Below are positions 48,175-61,429 of a DNA stretch of 64,000 nucleotides, piece by piece. The notes below the pieces were generated by a model. The model had not been told where the DNA came from and made no database searches. It saw nothing but the letters and a program-made list of their open reading frames with translations. Source of the stretch: Aphrophora alni (Eukaryota; Arthropoda; Insecta; Hemiptera; Aphrophoridae); NCBI GenBank assembly GCA_963513935.1, contig OY740768.1:43952368-44016367 (forward strand), written 5' to 3'. Numbering within the stretch: position 1 is the first letter of the stretch; every line of letters starts with the position of its first letter. The translations under genes were made by a program, and so were the position numbers.

Positions 48175-48330
48175 ACCTCCCTTGTCATTTTGATTAGAGT
48201 TGTCGTAGTCTCATTCTATTTTTTCTAATCTTAATGAGAACTTTAAAATGAGGTGTCGCAAAATGGGAGTTGTCACTTTAAAGTTTTGAGTTGGTCCTTT
48301 CCTTCCAGCCAATATAGAGGACATTTTTGA
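48175..48330 (+). repeat. Dispersed repeat with TTTAAAATGAGGT motif, direct copy
   Basis: GAACTTTAAAATGAGGTGTC pairs with the inverted copy at 47625-47760 and with 18378-18500. Confidence 0.5.
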
Positions 48331-48339
48331 TAACTTTAC

Positions 48340-49670
48340 AAAAGGTGAGAGTAAATGATCCATGTAATATTATAAAGGTATTAAATGTCTAAATTCCATC
48401 ATTAATGATTGCAGGTCTTATTTTCCACCATGTATATTCATTTTTAATTGTTAGCAAAAATTTTACATTATATTAAACTATAATTTTTACTGTTTTACGT
48501 CCCACTAAACAAAACGTTCTGACATTTTAAAAGTGATGTTCCTCTCTGTATGCCTATCTCATTTTCAGTATGTTGTAATCTCAAACAATTTCGAGGGATG
48601 GTAGATTTAGATTTTAATAATTAAATACAGGAGAAATGTCCTTCGCAAAATAGAAATTTGGTATAAAATTACTTTAACTTTGGGTAAAACAACTTGGTAG
48701 ACCATCTGTACATTTTATACTGAGTAATAAAAGCAAGAAATGTTTAGATTTGTGTGATAATTACTGTAACTGATTTTGGAATGGGGGGGAGGACTAATTT
48801 TTAAAGATGTACAATTATAGATGTAGTCACCAATTTTCTGAAAAAAGGAAGATGTAAAATGACAGAAAATTAGTAACTAATAATCAGTGATTTTTTTTTT
48901 TTACAAAATTATTGTAATTGATCAAATCGATTTGAAGATGAAGTAGAAATATAAGAGAAATGTGGGAAAGATGATCATAAAGCTTAAAAGTTATATAATT
49001 AAATTATATTTAGTTTCAAAACAGCATTGTTTGATCATTTTCTAAAGTCAGCTGCTTGCTAAATCAACTATTTGTACTTATAACCGGGTATATTAAGCTT
49101 TAGAGGATTGGAGATGATATACAGAACCAAAAGTTATAAACAACAGCTGTTACAGAATAAATAACAAGTCTAATTTGAATATTTATAGTAAGCATATCTC
49201 TATAACTTGAACTTTTTATCATGTGCATCGGAAGTCTGTTCTCAATGTAAGTCAGCTGGTGGTGATGTTAATATATTCCTACAATTTATTTAGTGAAAAT
49301 CGTTAATGTTAAAATAGCATTGGAAAATACTTTAAGTATTTAAGATCTTCAAAAAGAAATTATAGGATGAAAAAATTAATTAATTAGATTTAAATCGTTG
49401 AACTGATTTTTAAAACTGTCCAATTTTATTTGGTATTAATACAATTCAGGCACGAATAGAATGTCATAAAGTTATTCCCTCAACACGAATCCTTAATTAT
49501 TATAAAGAGAATAAGAAATTAATCTTTTGAAATTTCAATTCTGATTAGAGAAATAATATTTTTGGTATTATGTAATTGTTGCGTCCCCATTGGGAAAAGC
49601 TCAGAAGTCTCTGAAATGTTTTATATGACAGCCTGTAATTGTAAAGATTATACCTTTATTTATCTTGTTG
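48340..49670. other. AT-rich non-coding DNA
   Basis: No gene or recognisable element. Confidence 0.5.
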
Positions 49671-49679
49671 CTTGAAGAA

Positions 49680-49910
49680 TAATCACCTCTCGGTAATTAT
49701 CGCCATATAAAAAATAGATTGAAGGAAAATAAAATAATGACTCCTAGCTCTTGAACAATCTAATAGCGTCAGGGTCGTACGGTAACAAGATTTGGTCAAG
49801 AAAGACCTAGCAGGAAAGATGAAAGAGAGGGAATTAATTCAAATCTGATTTATAATGTGTACATCCAGCGAGGTCCATCGGGATGGCACTAATGTACTCA
49901 CTACAGCGAT
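49680..49910 (+). repeat. Interspersed family copy 2
   Basis: It shares the family order: TAATTATCGCC and an A-rich block, then CTAGCTCT, AGCGTCAGGGTCG, TTGGTCAAGAAAGACCT, GGAAAGATGAAAGAGAGGGA, CATCCAGCGAGG and TACTCACTA. The family is 200-250 bp long, non-coding and possibly a SINE. I do not see clear A and B boxes. Confidence 0.8.
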
Positions 49911-49929
49911 CTAGGTAGGGGGGGGGTTG

Positions 49930-52700
49930 TAAAACTGATACAGAATTGTTTAAATTTTATTCACTGAACCTTATAGGTCATAAAGGAATTACAAGCTCTT
50001 TTTAAAATACACAATGATCTTAATATTAATTATACCTCTAAATTATAAGAGTGAATAATTTAGAGAATAAGTAAATTAAAATAAAATTACCTAATTAAAA
50101 TTGAATTTTACAAAACTTATAAATTTAAATAATTAAAGTTTTGCGTTTTAAGTTTTCTAGGTCCAATTTACAAAACCGAATTTATAATTAAAAAAGTATA
50201 ACTGGAGTACTGATTTATATAATCATAAAAATTCTATTTTATTCTTTAAGATTTTCAATTATAGAACCTGAATTTCAAATTTATAATGTAAATAGTGTGG
50301 TAAAAACAACTTTGGTAACGTCTTATTGTTAAACGGTTGTACATCACTCCCTACCTTTATGATAATATTCTAATAATTACATTTCACGATATTAATCATA
50401 AAATACATAATTTTATAATTAAAATATAAACTTTATCTTCTTAAGCAGTGCGAGAACAGAAGTTTCAACTATATAAGTTAATTTCTCAACCCAGTCCACA
50501 GTGCAAAATTCCTAGGTTTCCTTCGTAATTAATTTTAATTCCAATTTTTAACGAAATCTGTGAACAATTATTTTAATTTTTCCTAAATGACTCACTAATT
50601 GTAATTTTAATTTTCTTACGATTTGTAATTCATCTACATATTCCATTGCAGTTTCTAAACCAGTAAAATCAATTTTCGTAATTATGTAATTTTCAACATC
50701 GCCTAGCATATTTTGTTCGTTTTGATGTTTATCAAGGCACCGACAAATTTGGGGAACTGTGCATTAGAATTTATAATTTGGTACCGTATAAGAGATAAAT
50801 TTAACCAAAAATCCGATTAAAATCGATGGAGCTGAATTGAGATAATATTTCTATTTGTAACTTTCGTGTAAAAACTGATTTGGAGCAAATACTATTTTGG
50901 TTTTTATAGAATAGCAGTAGCTCTAAATTTTGTTTTTTTATATATAACGTGCATAACTAAGATCGATAAACCTTCTGAGAAATCACTACTGATTGAAATA
51001 TAGACTCAAGAGGAGGAGGAGGAGGTTGGAGAAATCATCACAACACTTCCTCTTTCTAAGTATAGGTGTTTAAGTGGAACAGAGGACCCTGTGGTCCTCC
51101 TAACTTTGCCTCATCCTATTCTACACACACTAGAAGAGATATAGTAATAAAATAAACTTTGGCCGTACTCATTAAATATCTTAATTACAGTATTAATTTT
51201 ATAGTCAAACACATATGGAGTTCATAACACAATAATATTACATAAGAGGTTATTTTATATTTTGACAAAAAATGAATGTTTCAATGAACGAATTTAACAT
51301 AGACTCGTACTTAAACCAAACTTAATTTGAAATATCATAAGATATCGAAAAGTCTACCTAGTCGAAATGTTTCATGCAAAACATTTTCACATCATTGAAC
51401 AATTTTTTTTTCTCTCTATTATAGGAAATTGTTTTAATTTGAATGCGCGGGTGGATAATTTCCTTCAGCAAAGTTAACGTGATCGAATTACATGGAACGG
51501 AAAATATAATATAAGCAAGTGTCTCCTGTCAAATGCAGTGTCTGCTCGAAGAAGAAAACGAAGAAAAAAATCCGGAATAAAGTCAACAGAAATTGTAATC
51601 AATTGGTGCTCATGAATTTTATAAACTTAATTCTCAAACCATGTTGGTTGTTAGCTTTAAATAAATAAATATTTACAGCACAATATCTAGGGGAAAACAA
51701 ACTATCATTTATGTATATTTTCTCTAGGTAAAACTTAAATTTAAAAATCAGTAATCTAACTTCAGGAACATTTATTTAAGCCTAATAGACTGTTTTCTTT
51801 AAAATTCGAAAACTATTTTGAACCTCTATGTCCGAATATGTAAATATTTGGTTGTCGTAAAATAAAAATAATAATAAACTCTGAAAATTTGCCTAAATTT
51901 TTTTCCATAAACCGAAATTGAAAAAAAAAAAAAAAAAAAAAAAAAAAGAAAGGTAATAGCAAATACATATAATTTATATTGAAATTGAGTTCTATATAAT
52001 ATTTAATTTTGAGTTGAAATTATAAAATCACTTTGCATTTTTAACGCTCTTTCTTGGCTATTACAAATCCCAAGTATATTTTATTAAAATTGGCCAGACT
52101 ATTGAACCACAAGAGTGGAAATAGATGAAAATCAATAAAACAACTTACTATTTATATTTTTGTTAGTTTAACGAATTCAGATCTATTAATTACAAAAAAA
52201 AAAAAGTTTGGTAAATGTCATAAAACTCGAGGAACCGGTTTAAAATTTATCCTGCTGTTAGATACATAAAGATTTATTTGAAAATAAATGGATCTTCAAA
52301 TGTAATTTTGGGTGTCAAGCTCCATGCCATGTTAAATAGATTCCTAGATCATTAAGTTGCACAAAAGAGACTATGTTATTTCTTCTATATGTACCAATAA
52401 CTTGTTAAAAAAAATTGAAACCCAATTTCTCAATTAACATTTTTTTGATTAGTAACTTAGTTTTTTATTTAAACAACGTATGTTGATTATTTAAACTATA
52501 CGGAGATCTGGTATCTACAATCCAATGCCAAATTCAAATTCAGCGCAATTAATTACCCAAGTATTGTCAGTTTAAAGAAAATCAGGTAAGAATTAAATAT
52601 TTTAATACATTTTTAAGATTATGTTGAATGTTAGTATCCAAGTCACTAATTTTGAAATAAGTCGCGGTGAGCAATTGCCGTGTATGTTATGATAATAAAG
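49930..52700. other. AT-rich non-coding DNA with poly(A) run
   Basis: No gene is supported. A pure A tract of 27 lies at 51921-51947. A GAGGAGGAGGAGG run lies at about 51012. Confidence 0.5.
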
Positions 52701-52768
52701 TGTTTGTATTTTGAGATGTAGCCTTACGTGAATTCTTAATGTTTCGACGACATATTTCTAGGTACATT

Positions 52769-52800
52769 CTGAAGATGGGACATAGATTCCGAAACGTGTA
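52769..52800 (+). ncRNA. Hammerhead-like core
   Basis: CTGAAGA, then TGGGACATAGATTCC, then GAAACGTGTA. CTGAAGA fits CUGANGA, GGGA and TTCC can pair as stem II around CATAGA, and GAAAC follows directly. This is the most complete core in the window by eye. Upstream, GTTTCGACG at 52741 gives a partial inverted partner of the GAAAC end, as in the 1.2- and 29.9-kb fold-backs. Stem I, stem III and a cleavage site are not established. Confidence 0.4.
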
Positions 52801-52809
52801 ACTTAACTT

Positions 52810-53610
52810 TTTTTACTGCAAGTTACACGAGATGGAGTGAGTATATATAAACTTACTTATTATTTAGATAATAAATGTGTTACTAGTCATGAAATATAAG
52901 TAGAAAGTAGACTAGGTATTGTGATTATTCAAATCTAAAAATAAATATTCCTAAGTGTTCTGGTAGATATGTGGTTTAAGTTGTTTATCTCATCGTTTCC
53001 TGTAAAATTCCCGTGTTAAGGCGGATAAAGAGAAAGCTCACTTTAAATAAAAAGTGTTGATTACTATGAGTGAATATTGATTAGAAATCAATTACAAAGA
53101 AAACACCCATTTTTGAAGAAACGTAAAAAATAAATTATATATTATGTTGTTAAGGTTTCCTATTGTCTGGGCTGAAAATTTAATTTTAAACGCGATTTAT
53201 TTAAGTTACATTATTACGTTTAGGCAGACATTTCATGAGCTCTTGAAATTAAAAAAAAATATATTTTCGCTCTCTCTTAAAAAAAAAGTCCAATGTATGG
53301 GAATAGAATTATTTCACAACCATTTCCCTAAATTATCTATAAAATGTATTTTAACAATATAGACTTTTACAAAATTAAAAACTCACCACTTTGGATTAAT
53401 TTTAAGTGTTTTAGTGCCGGTTGATCTCCTATAGTAGTGGCAAAGATGGGCAACACTTGGTATTTTTATGATTATTGGTTTAAGAGGAAAATACTCCAAG
53501 ACATTATTAACAACGTGATTTAAGCTTTTCTCACTTCTCTGAAAGCTCTTTTGGCCCTACAAACTTATTGGGTTCCGCCTACGTAAATAGAATATTAATA
53601 TGTGAAGCCG
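52810..53610. other. AT-rich non-coding DNA
   Basis: No gene is supported. The TTG-initiated frame 53144-53362 shows no motif. Confidence 0.45.
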
Positions 53611-53649
53611 AATATTACCCCCCCCCCCCGTTGTTTAAAATGCATAAAA

Positions 53650-53905
53650 CCTCCCTGGTCATCATAGTTTTATAAAAAGAAGAAGAAATAAACACAGAGA
53701 TATACAGAAACCCCTAACCCTAGAATACTGTATGAGTGTCAGGGTCGGAATAGGAGAAGAGTTGATCAAGAAAGACCTGATGGGAAAGATGAAAGAGAGG
53801 GAAATAACTCAATACAGGAAAGAAGGTGTAGATCCACCTTGGCTCCCTCGGAATTGTCAAGTACGCGAGTACTAAAGTGAGCCCCTGGCAGGTTATCGTG
53901 GTAAT
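53650..53905 (+). repeat. Interspersed family copy 3
   Basis: GTGTCAGGGTCGG, TTGATCAAGAAAGACCTGAT, GGAAAGATGAAAGAGAGGGA, GTGTAGATCCACCTTGGCTC and GAGCCCCTGG follow the family order. A C run of about 11 lies just upstream at 53619. Confidence 0.8.
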
Positions 53906-53909
53906 TTAT

Positions 53910-55560
53910 CTATAGGTTACCTAAAAGTCAAACAGGCGGACTGGTTTTTATCTAATTTAATGCGGGGTATATTTGGGCCACATCTTGAAGAATTTCAGCT
54001 TATTTGTTGTATAATTAAAATTTTCAGAAAATCTGCTGAGACCAAATTATTAACTGTAAATTTTCTTATAAATGGCTCTAGGATTATTTATATGTTTTCG
54101 CCTATTAGACTCTCTAAGGATTAATATGAAAACCAATTACACTGCCGTCTTCCCCAAAATCCCGGTTCAGGAGTAATTTGTCCAAAGTTTAAAATGAAAA
54201 GGGATCATCATTTAAGTAATAAATCACGGAAATCACTCTAAGCGATATTGAAGGAATTGTCGTACCAAAAAGGTCTATGTCTCAAACTAATGTACCCAGC
54301 CAGTTAATACGCCGGTTCTAATTCTAAAGAAAATTACGGTTTACAAGTAAATTGAAAAACAATATGTACTCCGATAGCCGTTTTTCATAGAAATGGCAGT
54401 ATTATATGAGTATTATTTTAAATATCTTCTCCTAAAATAATTAATCATTTGTCCTGAACATCGTAAAATTTTCCATAGATAAAACTCCTCTTCTATCTTC
54501 ACAGCATGGCAGCATGTTGAATGCCACCTACAATGAAAGGCCGTGCTACAATAATTAATTGTAACACAGTTATTTCTGAAAAGGGCAGCATGATTTTGCC
54601 ACGGTTTGCTTAACAAAAAGCCTAATTAGTTTGATTGGGTAACAGTGCAGAGAGCGCCAGTGGAGGTGGGGGATGAGGAGTAGAATACCGTAGTTCTGGG
54701 CTTCCATAGTGATTTGTGTAAAATATACAGATCTGGTTTACGAATAGTAAATAGAACAATTTTAGTTTGTGCCAATCATGTTAATCTTAATTATTATCAC
54801 TCTATAAACGATACAATTAAATATAATAGGGTGTCTTAAATATTAGGATATTTATGGATAGATGTATTTGTAACAGCTCCTTTCCAAAAACAGTGACTTT
54901 TAAGAAATATATACATCAGGAAGGTTGTGCGGATTTTCACAATGATTTCTCACAAAAACCCTAACCTAACCGAACAGTTTGTGTTATCAATTTTGTGAAC
55001 AGGGAATTTTCTCATAATTATGCTCGTAAATAACAATCGCTGTAACTAACAATTTTGAGGTACTTTCAGTTAGAAAAAAACAAAATCTGATTAACTCATA
55101 TTCAGCTCTAGCGATTTTAATCAAATTTTGTCAATACAGCTAATCAATTGTATGTACACCCTATCGTCCCTAATAAAACGTATCGGTTACCTCCTTCTAG
55201 AGAAATAAGCTCTATTTACTAATGAACAACTAACAAGAACCACTGGGCTCATATATTCTTTGTTTCAGTAATATTTGAAATGAGTTGGTTTAGTTCACCA
55301 TATATAAAGAAATGAAAAAAGACATATAGTCAAAAAACTAAAAAGGTTTTGGGAGTGAATTGTGTTTTTAATCATATAAAAACATAATGCATAATGTGTT
55401 ATTTGTAGATCCCTTTCATTTGTTTGAACAATTACATATTTCTAATATCACCATACCGTGTTTTTTTAATGTTGCTTGGTTTTAACTCCTAAACAGTGCA
55501 ATATTTCTTAAATACTCTATAAACTCGATGTATTCGCGTTCTTTTTTCATTTTCCTGTTA
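53910..55560. other. AT-rich non-coding DNA
   Basis: No gene is supported. 54836-55165 begins GGGTGTCTTAAATATT and ends near TACACCCTAT, a weak inverted pair. It includes a CGATTTTAATCAAATTTTG segment of the dispersed type. Confidence 0.4.
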
Positions 55561-55569
55561 TTCGAAGAC

Positions 55570-55790
55570 GACAAACCTCTCCGACATCATTGCCTATAAT
55601 AAAGGTAGAAAACAACGTAAAGTAAGGACCACCCAGCTCTTAAATACTTTAAAGTCGTCACGGTTGGAAAAAAACAAGGGTTGGTCAAAACATCTGGAAG
55701 GAACAATGAAAAAGAAGGATAAGACTGCATAGAAAAGTTGTAGATCCAGCTCACTAGTGAGCCCTTGAAGGCTATGAAGTTCGAATAAAT
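55570..55790 (+). repeat. Interspersed family copy 4, most diverged
   Basis: ATTGCCTATAATAAAGGTAG, CCCAGCTCTTAAATACTTTA, TTGGTCAAAACATCTGG, TGTAGATCCAGCTCACTA and GAGCCCTTGAAGG match the family, with a deletion before the end. Confidence 0.75.
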
Positions 55791-55799
55791 TTATTGATT

Positions 55800-56325
55800 A
55801 TCCTTTAAATTAGTATTGGTGACATTACAACCTCAGAAATAATACGAAATTCTTCAATAGATAGCAAAAAGTCAGTTAAACTACAAATTAACAGATATAC
55901 ATATAATGTAACTCTGTAAAAAGTAGACATCATTCCTTGGAAGTTTAATACATTCATAAAACGTTCTTGTTTAGCGCAAATATACATAAACCAAGAAGGG
56001 ACGGTAAATTTTAAATACCGCAGCAACTATCTACTTGAACACAACACCACTCAAGGATTGGAATAATAAAAGTTAAATGCTCTTATTCCTGGCCCTGGGT
56101 GGAAAATATAATCACGTGATTTGAATTGTAAAGTCTTGATGGCTTTTATAAAACCTTGCTCTATTGTAAAAATGCTTACTCACTTATTACTTATACAAAT
56201 AATGTGTAGATTATTTATGCAAGAACTGTTCTTTTCTTTTAGATATAGTTTAGATATTGCCTTCGATATTGTTGCCCATTTATTCAAGACAGAGAATATA
56301 ACATTTTAAATGGGGTTTATATTTT
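55800..56325. other. AT-rich non-coding DNA
   Basis: This short spacer between two copies of the interspersed family holds no recognisable gene. Confidence 0.45.
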
Positions 56326-56329
56326 TTTT

Positions 56330-56580
56330 CTTATGTAAAGGCGAAAAACATTTTGGTTATTATCGCCTCATAAAAAAAGTAAGAAAAGAACATAATATAA
56401 TACTCCCTAGCTCTCCAATACTTTAATAGCGTCAGGGTCGGTAGAGAATAAGTGGATCACGACAGTCCCGATAGGAAATATGAAATGGAGGGATCTAACT
56501 GGACAGTGTAAATCCAGCTAGGCTTCCTCGAGATTGCCAAACCTGTACTCATTATGGACGAGTCCTTGAGGGTGTTATAA
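56330..56580 (+). repeat. Interspersed family copy 5
   Basis: TTATTATCGCCTCATAAAA, CTCCCTAGCTCTCCAATACT, AGCGTCAGGGTCGGTAGAGA, GGAGGGATCTAACTGG, GTAAATCCAGCTAGGCTTCC, GAGATTGCCAA and CGAGTCCTTGAGGGTGTTAT give a nearly complete copy. Confidence 0.85.
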
Positions 56581-56589
56581 GAATTTTTT

Positions 56590-58500
56590 ACTCTTTTACG
56601 GTCAACTCAATAGGTACACTTATGTGAAAGTAAAAAGGACGTGTATAATAAATTTATTAAAAAAAATATCAAACTACAAATTTTATAACCCTTCACTCCA
56701 TTAATCATAGTAATATTATAATAATGCTATTATTTGATGAAACAACAGCAATATCGGAATTCCTTAAAATTACTAAGATGAATCTTTTTATTGATTGAAA
56801 TACTCATTTAATTACTGTTGTTTTATTATAAATATTGAATGTGTTAAAATAAAAATGATTCAACCGTAACATCACACTGGCTGTTTATAAGCACGAATAT
56901 TATTTAAAAACTTTATTCTTAAACAGTCGAAAAAATAATATATCACTCATTTGATTTACTTGTCAGAAAGTTCATAATGTTAACAGCGATCTCATATTTT
57001 CAATTAGATTAAATGTTTTGTTTAAACATACATACAGGATAAGTTTCGTTCAAATTATAAAGATTATTTCTTTGAAATACCAAGTGATTTATGCAATCAT
57101 TGCCTCTATCCTGGGATGAAATAAAGTATAGTTATAGCAACAGAACAAACAAGTTGCTTTTTGTCCGTATAGTTGTACGTGTCCCTCAGCCTCTGTATGT
57201 GTGTGTTGTGTAGGTAACACACGGACTAATGAGGTAGCTTACAATAAGTCTAATCAACACAACAGCTGTCAAAACTAGATTTCCTCTAATTAACTTTTGT
57301 GAAATATTTGCAACGGATTATTTTGCAAACTGACGAAGAAAATTTCACATTACGATCGACTGATTGGAGGTCAGATCATTGATATAAATAACGTCCTTCG
57401 AGTCTCGTTTTAGACGAAGAAACGATGAAATGAGCACTGATCTAAATCACGAGGGCTTTTTGACATTTTGTCTATAATGTATTCGATTTTCTTTATAACT
57501 ATTCATTGGAAAATAAAAAAGTGGTTTCAAGTCAACATATTGTGTTTCTAATTAAATAAATTCATCTATATTTGGGTTACAAAAAGATAGGCAGTAAGTA
57601 TTAGCGACAAAAACTGAAAAACATTGGATTTTTTGAGGGAAATACAAATATGTTATTTTACAAACTTATTAAAGTTGCCTTCTTCTTATCTATTATAACG
57701 CTTTTTAAATTGTTGTTTAGACTAACGCCTAACATAAGTTAAAATATTTAAATTCGAGCTCAGTTTTTTAAAAACCATAAATAATATGAACTTCACAAAC
57801 CTGTCAATAATTAAATATATATACATTTTTTAATATAAGATTTATTTGGGATTTTAGCAGAATTTGATTTTACAAATTTGAACTCATAGATTTCAATAAA
57901 TAAAAATGACAAGTTTGATCGACTAACAACAATTTTCAAACATTTTTGGCCAATATAAATGTAACGAAAATCTATTACAAAAAATCATTCACCTTAAGGT
58001 GTTACATATTTATATTAAATATTTAGTTTTTTATGAGAATGGCGACTCTATAAAGTACATCATTTGTTGAGATATAAAGGAAAATGTATTTTAGGAAATT
58101 ATACTTTCATCGAATACTAGGTAGAAATTTTTACCATTGAATTTATTTAGTAAAATCAAACGTTTTACACAGATATTGATGGATATTTCTTTTATACTCG
58201 ATCAATATTACCGGATAACGTACCTTTATTTGACTGTAGATGATTAAATGATGAACTGTAGTGACAATAAATACGAGTATTCGTAGTTAGTGAAATTTTC
58301 ATAATTATCGATTATTGGATTGCACAAAGCCTTGGATCAATAAATTTGCTACTAAAACGGCTGAGTTATTTAATCGACAATGGACAGATGTGCAAGTTAA
58401 TAAAAAGTACTATTTGGAGGTAGTGAAAAAGTACTGGAGGTAGGTTTTAAGAGACTGACTTTAATACAAAGTCAAACATCGGATGTTTAATAAGAAATGA
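56590..58500. other. AT-rich non-coding DNA
   Basis: No gene or recognisable element. Confidence 0.5.
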
Positions 58501-59084
58501 TGTAGAAGAAATAACGGTTCTGGGCTACAAAGCGTAACAGGCAACGGGGAGCTGTATCTGTTATAGGGTGAACTAGTTTGCAATGAATTTGAAAACTTTA
58601 CTAATTCAATCCGTAAAGCCTGTAAAAACTGATAGACAACGATTTCAAGTGCTGAAACTTTGTGGAATAATAAGTGAACGAGATCTTAATAATGCAAATT
58701 TTCTTTTTAGCATTTGTTTTAGACAGTGTTCTTTGTTTGTAAATGGACAGTTAATGGTAATAAATGACAAGATGTTCATAAACAACAAATAAAAAAAAAT
58801 GAGATATTCATGATCGATATTGTGTTAGTTTTCTTACTGAGTAATTTGACTGGAGCAATGCTAATAAAGTTATCAAAGACAACATTGATCAGATATTATG
58901 CAGAATATTGCAAATTAACTCGAAGACCAACATGCTTAAACTGCTTAAAAACTGAAAGTATAGTGTTCAAAGTGCGAATAAAATTATATCTTTAATATGG
59001 TACCATCGGACATTTGCCATCATTTGTCTATAGAACATTAATAAACAATATTTGTCAAAACCAAATCTAATATTGGCATTCAGG

Positions 59085-59560
59085 ATACTAAAAACTTTAT
59101 TTACAGTATTAAATGTAAATGTGACAGGCAATATGTTGGTGAGACAAAAAGACCTCTAAATATAAGAATTATCGAACATAAAAAGAACGCGCGATTAGGC
59201 TTAATGAATAAATGCAAAATAGTTCATAATATTTGTCCAAATATCACAAATTTAATAGGAAAGAGACAAAAATAATACACTCGTTAAATCTCATTGAACC
59301 CTGATGTATGAAGTTGATCTCAAATTTAATAGGAAAGAGACAAAAATAATACACCGGGCAAAAGTAATTGAAGCCTGATATATTATGAAGTTAATCACAA
59401 ATTTAATAGGAAAGAGACAAAAATAATACACCGGGCAAAACTAATTGAAGCCTGATATATGTTAAGTTATCGGACAATTCAATCAGAAAAACTAGTTTAG
59501 AAATAAGACGATTATGGCTTCCGTTAATAAAAAATGAATTAAAAATTGGCGATAAAAATT
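59085..59560 (+). pseudogene. Penelope-like element, GIY-YIG C-terminal relic, copy 1
   Basis: From 59088 the frame reads TKNFIYSIKCKCDRQYVGET, then KRPLNIRIIEHKKNARLG, then a region with Cys and His residues. This is the pattern of the GIY-YIG endonuclease domain at the C-terminus of Penelope-like retroelement proteins ((V/I)Y.I.C.C...Y(I/V)GET.R.L..RI.EHK). Downstream, KFNRKETKIIHRAKLIEA and then RRLWLP at about 59511 correspond to the tail. Stops and a tandem triplication (59248-59465) interrupt the tail. The RT part is not recognisable upstream; 58583-58995 holds short frames of uncertain origin. 3' sequence shared with the second copy extends to about 59990. Confidence 0.8.
59248..59465 (+). 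repeat. Three tandem units of about 75 bp
   Basis: AAATTTAATAGGAAAGAGAC starts at 59248, 59322 and 59399. Each unit continues with AAAAATAATACAC and TGAAxCCTGAT. Units 2 and 3 are nearly identical and unit 1 is more diverged. The repeat lies within the former coding tail of the Penelope-like relic. Confidence 0.9.
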
Positions 59561-59935
59561 ATTCTATTTAAAATAAGTTTTATAGCTTCATCCCAAAATA
59601 TGAATCATGTTGGATGGAAGACAAGTCTTGAGAGAGGGGGAGAATGGTTGTTTACCCCGAAAAACAGTATGGACAACTTTCACTTGATTTCTTCCCTTAG
59701 AATCAGTTGCTTGCCGTCCTTTGTGTAGTGTTGGGATGTCGCTTCATTATGCCGGTATGATTAAAAATCGTTTTGTGTAGTTCGGGGAATCCTTGTTTTA
59801 CCTTATTAGCTTTACTGCTCAGGCGAAGGCTTGAGTACTTTTCTTAGATTATAGATTTAGTTTTAGTTTCCATCATTGCCATATGCTACTAGGTTGGTAT
59901 TTTATCTTTTATTCAATTTTATATCCTAGTTTCAC

Positions 59936-59980
59936 ACTTGATGACAAAAGTTGATATATATTCTCGAAACGAGTTGCGTA
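59936..59980 (+). repeat. Penelope-like 3' end with decayed hammerhead wording
   Basis: CTTGATGAC, then AAAAGTTGATATATATTCTC, then GAAACGAGTTGCG lies about 0.4 kb past the GIY-YIG relic. CTTGATGA is one base longer than CTGATGA, while GAAAC is intact. The homologous segment after the second relic (about 62137-62180, TTGATAGTAGAAGTTGAT) has lost both halves. Confidence 0.4.
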
Positions 59981-59989
59981 ATTTTTAGA

Positions 59990-61425
59990 TACGCAAATGT
60001 CAGATTAAACTATATTAAGAAAATGAACATTCCGTTATTATAAAATAACTTTAAAATCAGAAAATTATATCCTTTGAAAACAGCATTAAAAAAAACTGTG
60101 CGATTTAAAAAATGTGAAGTTATATAAATGTAAAACTTAAGTGGTTCGTTGTCGGCGCCCACACGAGGTATAAGTCATTACGTTTCCCTAAACTTTGCAC
60201 TAAAGGACTCACTACACAAAAGGTAGGTAATTAATAACAAAACCGCAATTACCTTCATCACCTACAATTACCTGTTATCGTGTTAATAATCAATTACCGA
60301 TGGAATTTCAATTAACAAAGCTCGTGTGACAGTCTATAATTAGTATTTAAGCCAAGTTAATCGTCTTTACTTATGTATGTACGGTCTCTGTAACAAAGGT
60401 ATAGCCCCACGATGCTTGTGGTTATATGGATTATTGTATTGGCTTTAATTTTTTTATTACACTGTAGACATTTTTATTTTTTCAACTGTATGCCTTTAGT
60501 GGAATACAGTTAGCTGCACCGATTATCGTAAAGATTTCACGAGAGTGGTATAGTCCAGTAGGCAGTGTACGCAACTATCTTGTCGTTATTTGGAATAGAG
60601 AACCGTCGAGCCCGGTAAATAGAGTTGTGTTACCTACTACCCTGTTTCTTCATTAGCTGAAGTCGATAAAATAAATCCAAATAAGGCGTTTTTGTTTGAC
60701 GACAAGAAATTGATAATATTGATTCGACACTTAAGTATCACCTGTTTAAACAGAGATAAAATATTGTTCACAAATTTTATTTCGAACGGTTTAAACCGAT
60801 ACTGGTTGCTGAAAAATTGTCACTTGGTATTTTGAATGCTGTCATAATACACTGTCATGTTTCCTGTCAATAAAAACATTGAAAAGTCACTACCACTTAA
60901 GCTCATAAGCGGTAGTGAAATCGACCCCTAATATATTAATAGTGAACGAGGATGGCCGAAATAAAAAAAAATAATAATGTGCGTTAAAATCTCTTTTCAA
61001 CAATGTCTCTGTCTTTATGTTTATTAAAGACGGGGTAAAATGATCTTGAAATGTCGTCACTTATATCCTGTGAATGTTACTTATTTTGAAGGGATATTAT
61101 AAAATGTATACGTAAAGTTAGTGGACGATCTAGAAAAAAATAACAACTAAATTCTGATTTTAAAGTTATTTGGTAATGATGATTGTTTATATGATTGATA
61201 TGGTGTAAACTCAAATTTTCCACAATTTATATATAAAAACAACACATATACACCAACAAAACACATGAAAATATAAGAGTTTAAAAACAATGAGAAGACC
61301 TAATTATTGTATATGACGATCTTTTATTTACCGGAATTATGAAATAATTAAGGTACGTTGTTAAGAAATAGAAAATACATACTGCTTTTAATAACCAAAA
61401 CGCTCTTATGCAACATCTTTTAAAT
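59990..61425. other. AT-rich non-coding DNA between the two Penelope-like relics
   Basis: No gene is supported. 60130-60640 is less AT-rich, but I see no open frame with splice support. Confidence 0.45.
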
Positions 61426-61429
61426 CCCA

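Noticed and set aside
54829..55175. Possible short transposon with GGGTGT/ACACCC ends
   Set aside because: The inverted match is only about 8 bp and does not extend inward, and no target duplication was found.
58583..58995. Two + strand frames of 61-69 codons, possibly Penelope-like RT
   Set aside because: The position fits, but no RT motif is recognisable in either frame.
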